From Girardinichthys multiradiatus (taxonomy: Eukaryota; Chordata; Actinopteri; Cyprinodontiformes; Goodeidae): a DNA stretch of 64,000 nt. Position numbers and translations under genes: made by a program. Below are positions 1 to 11,314 of this stretch, in pieces. Position 1 is the stretch's first letter, and each line of letters opens with the position of its first letter. The stretch is taken from positions 2,850,751 through 2,914,750 of the forward strand of contig NC_061817.1 in the NCBI RefSeq assembly GCF_021462225.1, written 5' to 3'. The notes under the pieces were generated by a model. That model did no database searches, was not told where the DNA came from, and worked only from the letters and a program-made list of their open reading frames with translations.

Positions 1-540
1 CCAAAGAAGCGTACCACCCAGACTGTTGCATGCCCAGAGTGAAGCATGGGGGTGGATCAGGGATGGTTTGGGCTGCCATATCATGGCATTCCCTTGGCCC
101 AATACTTGTGCTAGATGTTGAGGACCATGTGCATTCAATGGTTCAAACATTGTATCCTGAAGGCGGTGCCGTGTATCAGGATGAAAATACACCAATACAC
201 ACAGCAAGACTGGTGAAAGATTGGTTTGATGAACATGAAAGTGAAGTTGAACATCTCCCATGGCCTGCAAGTCACCAGATCTAAATATTATTGAGCCACT
301 TTGGGGTGTTTTGGGAGGAGCGAGTCAGGAAACGTTTTCCTCCACCAGTATCACGTAGTGACCTGGCCACTATCCTGCAAGAAGAATGGCTTAAAATCCC
401 TCTGACCACTGTGCAGGACTTGTATATGTCATTACCAAGACGAATTGACGCTGCATTGGCCGCAAAAGGAGGCCCTACACCATACTAATAAATTATTGTG
501 GTCTAAAACCAGGTGTTTCAGTTTCATTGTCCAACCCCTG
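1..540 (+). mobile_element. Tc1-like transposon, truncated copy (3' half)
   Basis: The window opens inside a Tc1/mariner element. Its right inverted repeat ends at 540 and is followed by TA, the usual Tc1 target. The repeat matches both ends of the full-length copy at 48471-49738, so both belong to one family. The inner part is the C-terminal half of the transposase gene, now broken. The left end lies outside the window. Confidence 0.9.
30..488 (+). pseudogene. Tc1-like transposase remnant
   Basis: This is the C-terminal half of a DDE transposase closely related to the protein encoded at 48523-49566 on the minus strand. The block MPRVKHGGG is followed by the second catalytic region (here QDENTP where the sister copy has QDDNAP). 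A short in-frame block present in the sister copy after VLDG is missing. A one-base deletion near 270 shifts the frame before the SPDLNIIEP region that carries the third catalytic acidic residue. The remaining frame then runs to the same C-terminal GGPTPY. It cannot make an active transposase. The N-terminal DNA-binding half lies outside the window. Confidence 0.85.
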
Positions 541-642
<102 letters not shown>

Positions 643-1438
643 CATTGCTCAAAAAAATAAAGGGAACACCTAAACAACACAATATAACTTCAAGTAAATC
701 AAACTTCTCTGAAATCAAACTGTCCACTTAGGAAGCAACACTGATTGACAATCAATTTCACATGCTGTTGTGCAAATGGAATAGACAACAGGAGGAAATC
801 TTTGGTGATTAGCAAGACACTCAATAAAGGAGTGGTTCTGCAGGTGGGGACCACGGACCACTTCTCAGTACCTATGCTTTCTGGCTGATGTTTTGGTCTC
901 TTTTGAATGTTGGTGGTGCTTTCACACTCGTGGTAGCATGAGACGGACTCTACAACCCACACAAGTGGCTCAGGTAGTGCAGCTCATCCAGGATGGCACA
1001 TAAATGCGAGCTGTGGCAAGAAGGTTTGCTGTGTCTGTCAGCGTAGTGTCCAGAGCCTGGAGGCGCTACCAGGAGACAGGCCAATACACCAGGAGACATG
1101 GAGGAGGCCGTCTCATCGGGAGCATGCCCAGGTCTTGTAGGGAGGTCATACAGGCACGTGGAGGCCACACACAATACTGAGCCTCATTTTGACTTGTTTT
1201 AAGGACATTACATCAAAGTTGGATCAGCCTCTAGTGTGTTTTTCCACTTTAATTTTGTGTGTGACTCCAAATCCAGGCCTCCATTGGTTAATAAGTTTGA
1301 TTTCCATTGATGATTTTTGTGTGATTTTGTTGTCAGCACATTCAACTTTGTACAGAACAAAGTGTTTAATGAGAATATTTCTTTCATTCAGATCCAGGAT
1401 GTGTTATTTGAGTGTTCCCTTCATTTTTTTGAGCAGTG
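643..1438 (+). mobile_element. Internally deleted Tc1-like element
   Basis: A 796-bp element with inverted ends (CATTGCTCAAAAAAATAAAGGG on the left, the near-complement ending GAGCAGTG on the right) flanked by TA on both sides. The left part holds the start of a Tc1 transposase gene (homeodomain-like helix-turn-helix region, about 960-1100). At about 1110 it jumps directly to the transposase C-terminal and 3' region ([22 protein letters not shown] sequence up to about 1180). The catalytic core is therefore deleted, giving a non-autonomous derivative that relied on a full-length sister copy. Confidence 0.8.
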
Positions 1439-1488
1439 TATATATAAACATATATATATATATATCTATATATATCTATATAGATATA

Positions 1489-1522
<34 letters not shown>

Positions 1523-1602
1523 TATATATAGACATAGATATATATATAGATATATATAGACATAGATATATATATAGATATATATAGACATAGATATATA
1601 TA
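1439..1602. repeat. (TA)n / TATAGA microsatellite
   Basis: Long TA stretches with interspersed TATAGATATAGACATAGA units, repeated several times from 1520 to 1600. It abuts the right end of the deleted Tc1 element. Confidence 0.9.
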
Positions 1603-4600
1603 TGGTATATTACTACTGTAAGTTACGGTTATTAATTATGGTCATCATCTACTTGCATTTTTTGATTTTTTGTTACAGCCTACTCCCTTGTGGTTTCATA
1701 GGAATATGACGAATATGCTTTTGTCATTCTTTATTAAAGCTGCAGTAGGGAGTTCTGACAAAACAGTGGAATTAGCCTAAAGGTTTGAACAAGCACACTT
1801 TAAAGGTCCCTCCCCCTTGCTCTCTGTTGTGTTACAGCCCTCCCTCCCTTCACAGCTCCCTCCCTGCAGCGGAGCCTGTCATGAACGCGCAGGCTAGTAA
1901 GCAGAGCCACCAATGATGCCGGATGAAGAGCTACGGAAAATTCACTGGTGGGTACTAAACATCAACGATATGCTTTACATTGACTATGGCCTGCCCATAC
2001 ATTGACTACAAACTTGGTCCTCAAATTATTAGCACAGCACCATTAGCCCAGCTGCAGCACACTGCCAATCTTGAACCAAACCCCGGTCCTAAACTTTATG
2101 GAAAGCCTTCCCTACATAGTTGAAGCTAAACATAGTTTAAACCCTATGGATGTGTGAAGGTAGCGAAGTCAATAATATAAAGTGTATTTTTGAGCATATT
2201 ATATTTGCACACACAAACATTGAAAGTAAAGGAATAATGAACTTCATTGTGCCCTCCATTTTTATTGGCATCCCTGATAAAGTTGTGTAAAAAGCCTTGA
2301 AAAAATGTAGGTAAAATTCAGCCTTTGTTATCATTCCCCCTTTTCAGTGGTGACAAAATCCTACATCAAGATTTAAACGTTTCTTACTGCTGCCACACTT
2401 GGTGTAATCCCTAACAATGACTGACACTATTATTTACTTTTTTTTATTTAATCAGATCTTGTGAAGACTTTTAAATAGAATCATATGCCTTCCTGTTTGC
2501 TGGGGGAATTAGTAAGAATAAGTACCTGCCTAAATATGTCCATATCCAGAGCCAGAGCAATAATTACAATGCTCAATATATTTGGAACTGTGGGAAGCAT
2601 ACAAGCATCTCAGACACAGGTTTACTTTGCCATCATGTTATGGAAGGGAAGGAAGGAAAAGGAAAGTAAGGGAAGGAAAACAAATCTCCAAAGCTCCAGG
2701 GGTGCCGAAAAATGTGGTATGTGTTGTGTGTAAGAAACAACTCTTCTGTCTAAACGGCTCTTAAAGCAAATTGAGCAAAAAAAAAAAAACAGACTTCAAA
2801 TAAAATTAAAAACAAATACATTGAGTTTATTTGTTGATTACTTTTAATTTCCTGAGGAACGCTGAGATCAGAGTGGAAAGCAATATTTTTTTTTTGGGTG
2901 ATTAAAAACAAAAGATAATGTATGTATGTACAGTCTGTTTCTGTATCTGTGTTTGAGACCATATCCTTTCAGAGAGAGTAAAGTAATTTATTTATGTATG
3001 GTGCCACCCACATAGTGAGTGTAGATTTGCACCATAGAGACACCATGTCGCCAGTGTAATTAGAAGTTAATTGTCAAAATGAAGCTGGTTTTGGAAGCAT
3101 CCTCCCAGGAAACAGACTTTCCTCTCTACTTCCTTTGTGGTGTGTTTGGTCTGCCTCTGCCTGATTCAATAAAACCAAGGATGGTTTCCAGCAAATTGTT
3201 CAAGATGTATTATACTTCAACCAGATGGGAAATTTGTATCATATTAGTTGCTTAGTATTTGTAGCTGAAGGACTTCACCTTTAAAAGATTGTACAAAATG
3301 GCTTAAATAGAAAAATCTGCTGTGACCACCTTGTTGCTTGAATGATTTGGATTTATCACTTCGCAGTTATTGAAATAATAAATTATGTGGGCTTGTTTTA
3401 AAATTCAAATAAATAATTGATTGATTATTTAATCATGCTGTGTAAAAGTTAAGATATGAAGTCTCAAGAATAGATATGAAGTTGGTGCAAGAATAAAAGT
3501 GAAGTTTGTCATTAAAAGATAATCATGTTTTGTCCACAAAGTTGGCTTGGCAACTTTTTACTTTTCCCTAAAGGAGAAATTAAGTATCATAACCACAAAA
3601 AAACCTCTGATAACAATCTTAAGACTGGGGGAAAATGTATAAGTATTTACATTTTTGGCTCCTCGATACCAACCTTTTTGTATGTAGAGCTTCAAAGTAA
3701 AAAAAGGGAAAATTTGAGCAACAAACAAAAGAGGAACATTGTCCATCTGGAAGATGTATTTTGTCAGACAGACATAGTTGTCCTGCTGAAAGTGACCCGC
3801 ACAGATAAGGGCTCTCTATCAGGAAGAATGCCTGCTTCAACTTTCCTACATAGCCAACTGTGATATGATGCCCCACCAAAAACAAAAGCTCCATATTTTC
3901 ATTTATAAAAACAATTCTCCAAATCATGACGAAGCCTACTCCTCTGTGCCGCTTTGAAAACATCTTTAATGGGATCTCCTTGTTATTCCAGTAACAGTTT
4001 TCTTGTCAGAGACGAAAAAGGATAACATTTTTGGACACTCCTTTGATGTCTAAAAGTGCAAGTTTGTGGTGTGGTAGAAGATGTCATCTTAGACAACATC
4101 TTGTAGCCTCTCTGTCTAGATGCTGTCTTATGCTTATTGGGCTGCAGTCAGCATCAGTAATGGCTTTAATTTTGGCCAAGTATCTATCTGTGTTCACAAA
4201 CACCTCAAGTCTACTAGTGTGAGGCATAAGAAAAACTAACAAGAAAGTCAGATTTGAACTTTTTACGGCTAATAGTCCTAAAACTTTGAGCAACATGTTT
4301 GAGTTTAAATGCAGTTGTCAGTAATTTGCCTACTAGATATTTTTGTCTCTTGTTTGTTTCTTGCTTTGAATTTCTTAAAACCTGGTTATGATCTGTCAAA
4401 CCCAAATGCAAATAGTTATCACTTCTTTCCCAGTCTTAAAAATTTTGATCAGGAGTGTATATTGTAGGACAAATAAACATTATCACATTTGAATTTTGCA
4501 CAACCTCTTGTGAAGTCTTGAAGGGACACACATACACACAGACACACACAATGTAAGAAATTCTAAAACACACACACACAGACACAAATGTCAAATATTA

Positions 4601-6461
4601 AGGAATAAACAATGCAGAAATTAACATACACACACATTTATACTGTGTGTCAACAGAAATTGCAGTGACATTGATGGATTGTTGTGGAGGCTATTCTACA
4701 CAGTGGAATGACCTCTAAGCCAATCAAAAGCAAGCTGGGTGACCTTTGGACCAATCACAGCACTTCCAGGTCAAATGTGACCGGAGGGTGAGTTGAAAGA
4801 CAATCTGTCCATCTGGGAATGAATAGAGGGAGGAGACAATAGAGATGGAGAAAGCGAGGCATAGAAAAAAGCTCCTCATGCTGATCAGTGCTTTAAAAAG
4901 GTTGTGTCAGTTTAAATGTTTAACAACAACAATATATATTTTTACATATATTTTTACATATTATTTGGATGCGGACAAGGATGACACAGCATGGAGAAAC
5001 AGGTGGATGAGGCCTGCAGCAAAGGAAGCTTGAAATTTCACTGCTCTCATTAAACACCCAAAAGAAGCAGATGTTTTGTTCAGACAAGAAATTCTTTAAA
5101 GATTTGAAATTTTCAACCCTAAATCTGAAACTGCATTTCAGTATCTATAACAGCTTCCGTTCTGAAGTCAACTGCCCCTCAAAAAAAGAATGGCAGAGTG
5201 TCATAAAAATACAGAACTCAGAAAATAACAGAACAGATAATAAATTCAACAACAATTTATCTTTCAGCTAAATCAATGTTCCTTTAAACCAATGAAAAAA
5301 CATGAAGCAGGAGACCACTTTTTTCTTTCAGTAAAAACATTGCAAATTGTTATTTCCAAAGTAAAAATGACATGTAATCTCTACTAAACATAAAAAGGAA
5401 GGTTAGCTTGTGCTTTGCATTTTATTTTACAATACGTTACAATTGTTTGGCTATTAACAACTGTTAAAAATAATAATTAATAATTATCAATTAACAACAA
5501 AATTACCGATACAGTTAAAAGGAATTTCAGTCAGACTAATAAATCAGGGTACTTCCTAGTAAGGAATTATTAGCCAGGCAAGTTTCGGTCTGTTAAGTAT
5601 TGTCCTATGAATACCAGCCCAATATGGCATTATTGGTATTATGGAACAATAGATGAAAGACGTCATTCAACCTCTGTCGTTTGGTAACAGCAAGCTCTGC
5701 ACACATATAGAATAAACACAAACAACTTCTTTCCAAAAGATAAGAATTTATTAAGAAAAACAATTCAGTTCCAATTTAAAATATTTGAGTTAACAAACTC
5801 TTTAACTAAGCTAGAACAATTCAACTACCAAGGAAAATGTAGGAATGAGGAAAACTAATGAACTATAAACAAATAAAGGAAAAGGAAATCAGTAAAAAAG
5901 ATGCATTGATATAGTATTTCAATGTGGATATTTATTTTTTAAACATAATTTTTTTTAAGAACCAAGGTTCATTTTGAGGAATTTGGAAATTAGGACAAAT
6001 TATTTTTTAAACTAATTAAGAACAATTGGTATGTGTTCAAATAATGAATTAACAATGCAGATCAGAAGGGTTGATAAAACATTATTTTAATAAAATAATA
6101 TTTTAAAGAATTATTTGCTGAATTAGAAATCAATAACCTTTTGGACATTTGAATTTAATGATGTGTTGATTAGTCCTCAGTAGATGATTTTAGATGGGGT
6201 GACACTCACAAAATGCCGACAAACCAGATATTACTATTTGACCTTCCTGACGGCAGGCGTGATGACGTCACATACAGCTTAACCGTTTAAGGTAACAAAG
6301 GAAAGCTTATAACTTAATCACCACTCCTTAAGTCACACATGTACCTTTAACTACCATTAACATACATTTTAATGTGCCTGAGCCCTGGCAATGCATTACG
6401 GCCAATCTGTTTACAACTCATTGAATTAAAGTTTGTCATAACTTTAAAACACAGCCCAAAC
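1603..6461. other. No gene seen; AT-rich non-coding DNA
   Basis: No long or conserved-looking reading frame on either strand. About 2088-2155 resembles the 3' end of a Tc1 transposase gene (AGCCTTCCCTACATAGTTGAAG) but is too short to define. Small CA clusters lie at 4530-4640. Two CCAAT motifs sit at about 4717 and 4754 just upstream of a 62-codon frame at 4845, but nothing else supports a gene there. Confidence 0.6.
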
Positions 6462-6590
6462 ATCCATTCATCCATTTTTTATACCCACTTCTTCCCTACA
6501 GGGTCACGGAGGAGCTGGTGCCTATCTCCAGCGGTCTACGGGCAAGAGGTGGGGTACACCCTGGACAGGTCGCCAGTCCATTACAGACAG
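6462..6590. repeat. Dispersed fish repeat (probable LINE 3' tail)
   Basis: The stretch with CATCCATTCATCC, then GGTCACGGAGGAGCTGG and GGGGTACACCCTGGACAGG is a very common fish interspersed sequence that I know as a retroposon tail. The family assignment is from memory and not tested here. Confidence 0.6.
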
Positions 6591-7440
6591 CCCAAACAAA
6601 TAAACAGATTTAGAAGCCTGTTAGCACTCAAAAAGTTTAACACCACAAACAAGCAAAACACAATGTAATAAACAATATTTAGATTGCTGTATGCTACACT
6701 AATTTTTGCCCAGACACCACCTTTTATGTGAACCGTTTTAATGAACAGGAGTGAAGAAGGTCCAAAGGGCATTGAGTTGTGTGGTGAAGGAGGCTGCTTG
6801 GTCTGGCCACTTGGTTGTATGGCGGGATGGTCTGCGTGCACTCTAGCCTCTTGGGGGGTGCTGTATGGCTGACACATGCGGCAACCAGGCAGGGCAGCAG
6901 TTCCTACATGTTCATCCCTGAGGGCAGTAGAAAGGAAACTGCTTCTTGACATCTTTTTGGGGAATCTGTAATGCCTTCAGATTCTTTATTGCAGGAGCTC
7001 AGACAAAACAGTTTCTGGTAGTTTGTCTTATTTTCAGCCATTATACAATTGCCAGATACGCAGACATATTTTAACCATATTTTATGTTGGATCCAAGGAT
7101 TCTTCGAAGAAGGAGGGTCTTACTCAACAGCGAGTTTTAGACCCTCACATGTGTTGTCTCTCCTTATGCTGCTCTAATGGCGGGCAGTGGGATAGTGAGT
7201 TAATTCTGCTGTGTGCCAGAGTTTTATACTCTGATGTCATGGGGATTCCAGTTGTGATTCCTCCTTCCTGGGGCTTGCACAAAACAAATAGGTTAACGTT
7301 GTGCAGTATGGCATTCAGAGGTTTTTTTTTTTTTTTACCAGTCTGTAGTTCTCTGTATACAGTTCAAGTCCATGTTTCATTCATGGCTGGTGCACAACAA
7401 ATTGATGTTATGGTTGACTGCAATTCAAAGGTTTGGTGAC
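6591..7440. repeat. Dispersed repeat, copy A (partner near 33.3-34.1 kb)
   Basis: Several blocks align with 33300-34085 in the same order: ATAAACAATA with the following AGATTG, the CACTACC/CACCACC region, GAAGAAGGTCCAAAGGG against GGACGGGAGGTCCAAGGG, and finally CCATGTTTCAT with CATGGCTGG.GCACAACA. Divergence is high, so the family is old. The short frames in it are not conserved between copies. Confidence 0.6.
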
Positions 7441-7789
7441 AGATTAATATGATCTAATGGATATAAACGCAACATAATAACTGGAGAAAAATGTTTCACC
7501 GTTTTATGGTTCCTTTTCAATAGTCTGAATAATTAGATCCAAATAAGAGCTTTTTCTATTACAACACATTAATTTTAGATATTGAATGTAAGCATCAATG
7601 AAAAAAATCAGTTTGTCCTTCCCTGTACAGCAGGACATACAACAGAAAAAAAGGGACTGGAAGGGAATTCAGATTGAAATCAGCCATGTTTAGCCTACTT
7701 TATCTAAGAGTATCATCAGCATAGTCTCAAATACTGTTTGAGATAACTTGATACTAGAATCAGATGTTTCTTCTTAAATATAGAATTAT
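7441..7789. other. No gene seen
   Basis: AT-rich sequence without a recognisable gene, RNA or repeat boundary. Confidence 0.5.
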
Positions 7790-8010
7790 TCCTGGAGCAG
7801 TGCTCCTGTTTTTGTGTTTTGTTTTCTCAAACACCCAGTCAGCTGCTCATACTGAGCCTGATTGTGCTGGAATTGTCTTATGTTATTTAAAAGCGAGTGG
7901 TTCCTTTTGATTTACTACATGGTTGCTTGGTAGGAAGGATTTGCAAAGTCAATGACTCAATTCAATCAAAGGAGAAAACCTTTTCCTCAGGCACCAGTCT
8001 CAGGCACTCT
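7790..8010 (+). repeat. Degenerate LINE 3' UTR fragment
   Basis: Shares an ordered set of short blocks with 54900-55200 (CTCAAACACCCAGTC, ACTGAGCCTG.TTCTGCTGGAA-type, TTTGCAAAGTCAATG). That region is the 3' untranslated part of an L2-like LINE. This copy is older and shorter. Confidence 0.55.
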
Positions 8011-9280
8011 CTGAATGAAGAAAAAACATTTTAATACCGTGACTACAGATCTGAGTCACAGAGAACAATCACCAGCAGCATGTGTGTGAATTATAACAAC
8101 ATTAAAAGGGCATAATAGTTTGGATCTTAAATTTAGTTTTCATAAGATGTGAAGTAACCAAAAAACATCAGGGGCTGAAGCCCCAGAAGCCCAGAGGCCT
8201 TTTTCAGTACTCAAGTATGCAAGTACGTTCTTGTGTGCTTGGTATGTACTTGTCAAGATTGCAAAGATGCAAAATGGTAGTTCTGCAACAGGAACAGAGC
8301 GTACATAAATACGTCACAGCTCAGCTAAGAACTTACCTGGAGTCTCAAAAAATGGTCCTGTTTTACTTGGGACTGTGATTTTTTTAAACATTTATAATAA
8401 ATAGTAAAATAAGAAATAAAATGGGCAGATATTGAAAAAACAATTATTTAGGAAGAAGTGTCAGTACTAAGTTGAAACCTTTTTAAATAATGACACACAT
8501 TTGTTTTGATAACAAAAAGCTTTACAAAGTTAATTATGATTTACCACCTTATATAACCTTTTTCAGACCTGTTACCAGTGAAGCAGGATTGGCCACTGAA
8601 ATAAATTAAAACCTTGGCTCCCTTCAAAAGACTAATTTGCTTATAAATTATTTTTTGTGTCTACTGACAAATAAGAAATGACCGTATTCAGAGGTATACA
8701 GTTGATTAATTCCTTCCATTATTCCTTAAGTTTGCACTGGATACATAAGCAGGAAAAGTCTAAAGAATTTTTTTTTTTTTATCAACCTGCATCTATCCAG
8801 AATTGTTGCTTTACAACTGCATGATTCATTTACTTTAACTACTAAACACAGATTAACAAACTTGTTTTTCTTTTATTATTATCATCAGGTAAAACCATAT
8901 CAGATATCTCCAGCACAGAGACAAAACGTTTTTGGTAAAAAATACCTTAACCGTCTATCTAAATGCAAAGATGTTTTGAGGTTTACTTTCTTACCTAAAA
9001 AAACTACTTGTTTTCGGACAGGTTAACAGCAGTATAAAAACGATGAACTTCCTCTACATAAAGTAAAGGAAGAAGAGAAACAGACTTAAGGCAGAAAGAG
9101 TGAAGAGAGTGTTGTTCAGGACATGGTAAGTAGTAATTAGCAAAACAGTGAGGGGGGCAGTGACTGTGTGACAACAATGAGGTCCTAATGTTTTTAATAA
9201 CATCATAACTGAGCCAACATTTTTATATTTTTTACTATTGTTATTTTTAATTTAGTAATGCAAATTGCCTGCCACAACAT
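8011..9280. other. No gene seen
   Basis: AT-rich non-coding DNA. A weakly palindromic stretch with GTACTCAAG/CTTGGTATGTACTTG at about 8200-8260 could be part of a small inverted-repeat element, but ends and target duplication could not be defined. Confidence 0.5.
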
Positions 9281-9500
9281 CCATCCATCCATTGTCTTCT
9301 TTATCCGAGGTTGGGTCGAGTGGGTAACGGGTCCAAGGAGGAAACCCACACGTCCCTCTCCCTTGCGATACACTCCAACTCTGGGGGATTTGCAGGCCAG
9401 GAAGGATACATAGTTCCTCCAGTGAGTTTTAGGTCTTCGCTCAGGTCTCATCCCAGTGGGACATGCCATCCACAGAACACATGTGAATTGGAAAAGCACA
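9281..9500 (-). mobile_element. Degraded LINE 3' end (same family as 11315-14139)
   Basis: It follows the order of the 3' end of the LINE at 11315-11530: CATCC tail, CTTCTTTATCCGAGGTTGGGTCG, ACGTCCCTCTC, CTCCAACTC, CAGGCCAG, ATAGTTCCTCCAG and CCCAGTGGGACATGCC. Many substitutions and indels show it is an old 5'-truncated insertion. Confidence 0.7.
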
Positions 9501-9651
9501 TTCCAATCACCCCCTCAGTAATTCCGTGAGGGTAAAGATCTGATCCACTGTTCAACTGACAGGAGAGGATAAAGAGGCGTGTCCCTCTTAATTCACACTC
9601 TTCTCCTTTCCTGCACACAAGAATGCAGGAGATTAGGGAAAAGAGTGTGTA

Positions 9652-9851
9652 CAGGTCCTTCTCAAAATATTAGCATATTGTGATAAAGTTAATTATTTTC
9701 CATAATGTCATGATGAAAATTTAACATTCATATATTTTAGATTCATTGCACACTAACTGAAATATTTAAGGTCTTTTATTGTCTTAATACGGATGATTTT
9801 GGCATACAGCTCATGAAAACCCCAAATTCCTATCTCACAAAATTAGCATAT
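9652..9851 (+). repeat. Left inverted repeat of Tc1 element
   Basis: Pairs with 11062-11261. Both contain the CTCA.AATATTAGCATATTGTGATAAAG block at the outside and CTATCTCACAAAATTAGCATAT at the inner edge, the expected layout for two transposase sites per arm. Confidence 0.9.
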
Positions 9852-9979
9852 CATTAAATGGGTCTCTAAACGAGCTATGAACCTAATCATCTGAATCAAC
9901 GAGTTAACTCTAAACACCTGCAAAAGATTCCTGAGGCCTTTAAAACTCCCAGCCTGGTTCATCACTCAAAACCCCAATC

Positions 9980-10885
9980 ATGGGTAAGACTGCCGACCTG
10001 ACTGCTGTCCAGAAGGCCACTATTGACACCCTCAAGCAAGAGGGTAAGACACAGAAAGACATTTCTGAACGAATAGGCTGTTCCCAGAGTGCTGTATCAA
10101 GGCACCTCAGTGGGAAGTCTGTGGGAAGGAAAAAGTGTGGCAGAAAACGCTGCACAACGAGAAGAGGTGACCGGATCCTGAGGAAGATTGTGGAGAAGGG
10201 CCGATTCCAGACCTTGGGGGACCTGCGGAAGCAGTGGACTGAGTCTGGAGTAGAAACATCCAGAGCCACCGTGCACAGGCGTGTGCAGGAAATGGGCTAC
10301 AGGTGCCGCATTCCCCAGGTCAAGCCACTTTTGAACCAGAAACAGCGGCAGAAGCGCCTGACCTGGGCTACAGAGAAGCAGCACTGGACTGTTGCTCAGT
10401 GGTCCAAAGTACTTCTTTCGGATGAAAGCAAATTCTGCATGTCATTCGGAAATCAAGGTGCCAGAGTCTGGAGGAAGACTGGGGAGAAGGAAATGCCAAA
10501 ATGCCAGAGGTCCAGTGTCAAGTACCCACAGTCAGTGATGGTCTCGGGTGCCGTGTCAGCTGCTGATGTTGGTCCACTGTGTTTTATCAAGGGCAGGGTC
10601 AATGCAGCTAGCTATCAGGAGATTTTGGAGCACTTAATGCTTCCATCTGCTGAAAAGCTTTTTGGAGATGAAGATTTCATTTTTCAGCACGACCTGGCAC
10701 CTGCTCACAGTGCCAAAACCACTGGTAAATGGTTTACTGACCATGGTATCACTGTGCTCAATTGGCCTGCCAACTCTCCTGACCTGAACCCCATAGAGAA
10801 TCTGTGGGATATTGTGAAGAGAACGTTGAGAGACTCAAGACCCAACACTCTGGATGAGCTAAAGGCCGCTATCGAAGCATCCTGA
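9980..10885 (+). pseudogene. Tc1-like transposase with one premature stop
   Basis: The 301-residue frame begins MGKTADLTA, shortly after the left inverted repeat. Residues about 1-110 form the paired, helix-turn-helix DNA-binding region (TVQKATIDTLKQEG-type start and DISERIGCSQSAVSRHL), with a basic GRKKCGRKR stretch. The DDE core follows: LLSDESKF (first Asp), FQHDLAPAH (second Asp) and SPDLNPIENLW (Glu). The frame stops at TGA 10883-10885, where relatives have Trp. The same frame stays open for about 33 more codons to 10984, so a single nonsense change removed the conserved C-terminus. All three catalytic residues are kept, but the truncated protein is probably inactive. Confidence 0.88.
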
Positions 10886-11061
10886 GCCTCCATAAGACCT
10901 CAGCAGTGCCACAGGCTGATTGCCTCCATGCCACGCCGCATTGAAGCAGTCATTTCTGCCAAAGGATTCCCGACCAAGTATTGAGTGCATAACTGTACAT
11001 GATTATTTGAAGGTTGACGTTTTTTGTATTAAAAACACTTTTCTTTTATTGGTCGGATGAA

Positions 11062-11261
11062 ATATGCTAATTTTGTGAGATAGGAATTTTGGGTTTTCAT
11101 GAGCTGTATGCCACAATCATCTGTATTAAGACAATAAAAGACCTGAAATATTTCAGTTAGTGTGCAATGAATCTAAAATATATGAATGTTAAATTTTCAT
11201 CATGACATTATGGAAAATAATGAACTTTATCACAATATGCTAATATTATGAGAAGGACCTG
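11062..11261 (-). repeat. Right inverted repeat of Tc1 element
   Basis: Complement of 9652-9851 with scattered substitutions, ending AGAAGGACCTG before TA. Confidence 0.9.
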
Positions 11262-11314
11262 TATAAAGAGTCATACAACTCTTTGGTAAAATAGTTTACC
11301 ATATTAATACCAAT

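Larger units (their letters stand above)
9652..11261 (+). mobile_element. Tc1-like transposon, near complete, with 200-bp inverted repeats
   Basis: A 1610-bp element starting CAGGTCCTTCTCA and ending with its complement, flanked by the TA target duplication (9650-9651 and 11262-11263). The terminal repeats are each about 200 bp (9652-9851 and 11062-11261) and differ at only a few positions. This is the long-repeat type of Tc1 element in which transposase binds more than once per end. One transposase frame lies between them. The high similarity of the arms suggests fairly recent insertion. Confidence 0.93.

Noticed and set aside
1189..1559. Two plus-strand frames of 80-110 codons
   Set aside because: Their ends are pure TATA microsatellite and their starts lie in the deleted Tc1 element.
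4690..5033. Host gene start with two CCAAT boxes, an AGGTCA inverted motif and a 62-codon frame
   Set aside because: No TATA or splice support, low-complexity frame (IYIFTYIFTYY), and no downstream exon found.
6372..7439. Frames of 98-138 codons on both strands
   Set aside because: They fall in dispersed repeats and are not kept open in the partner copy near 33.5 kb.
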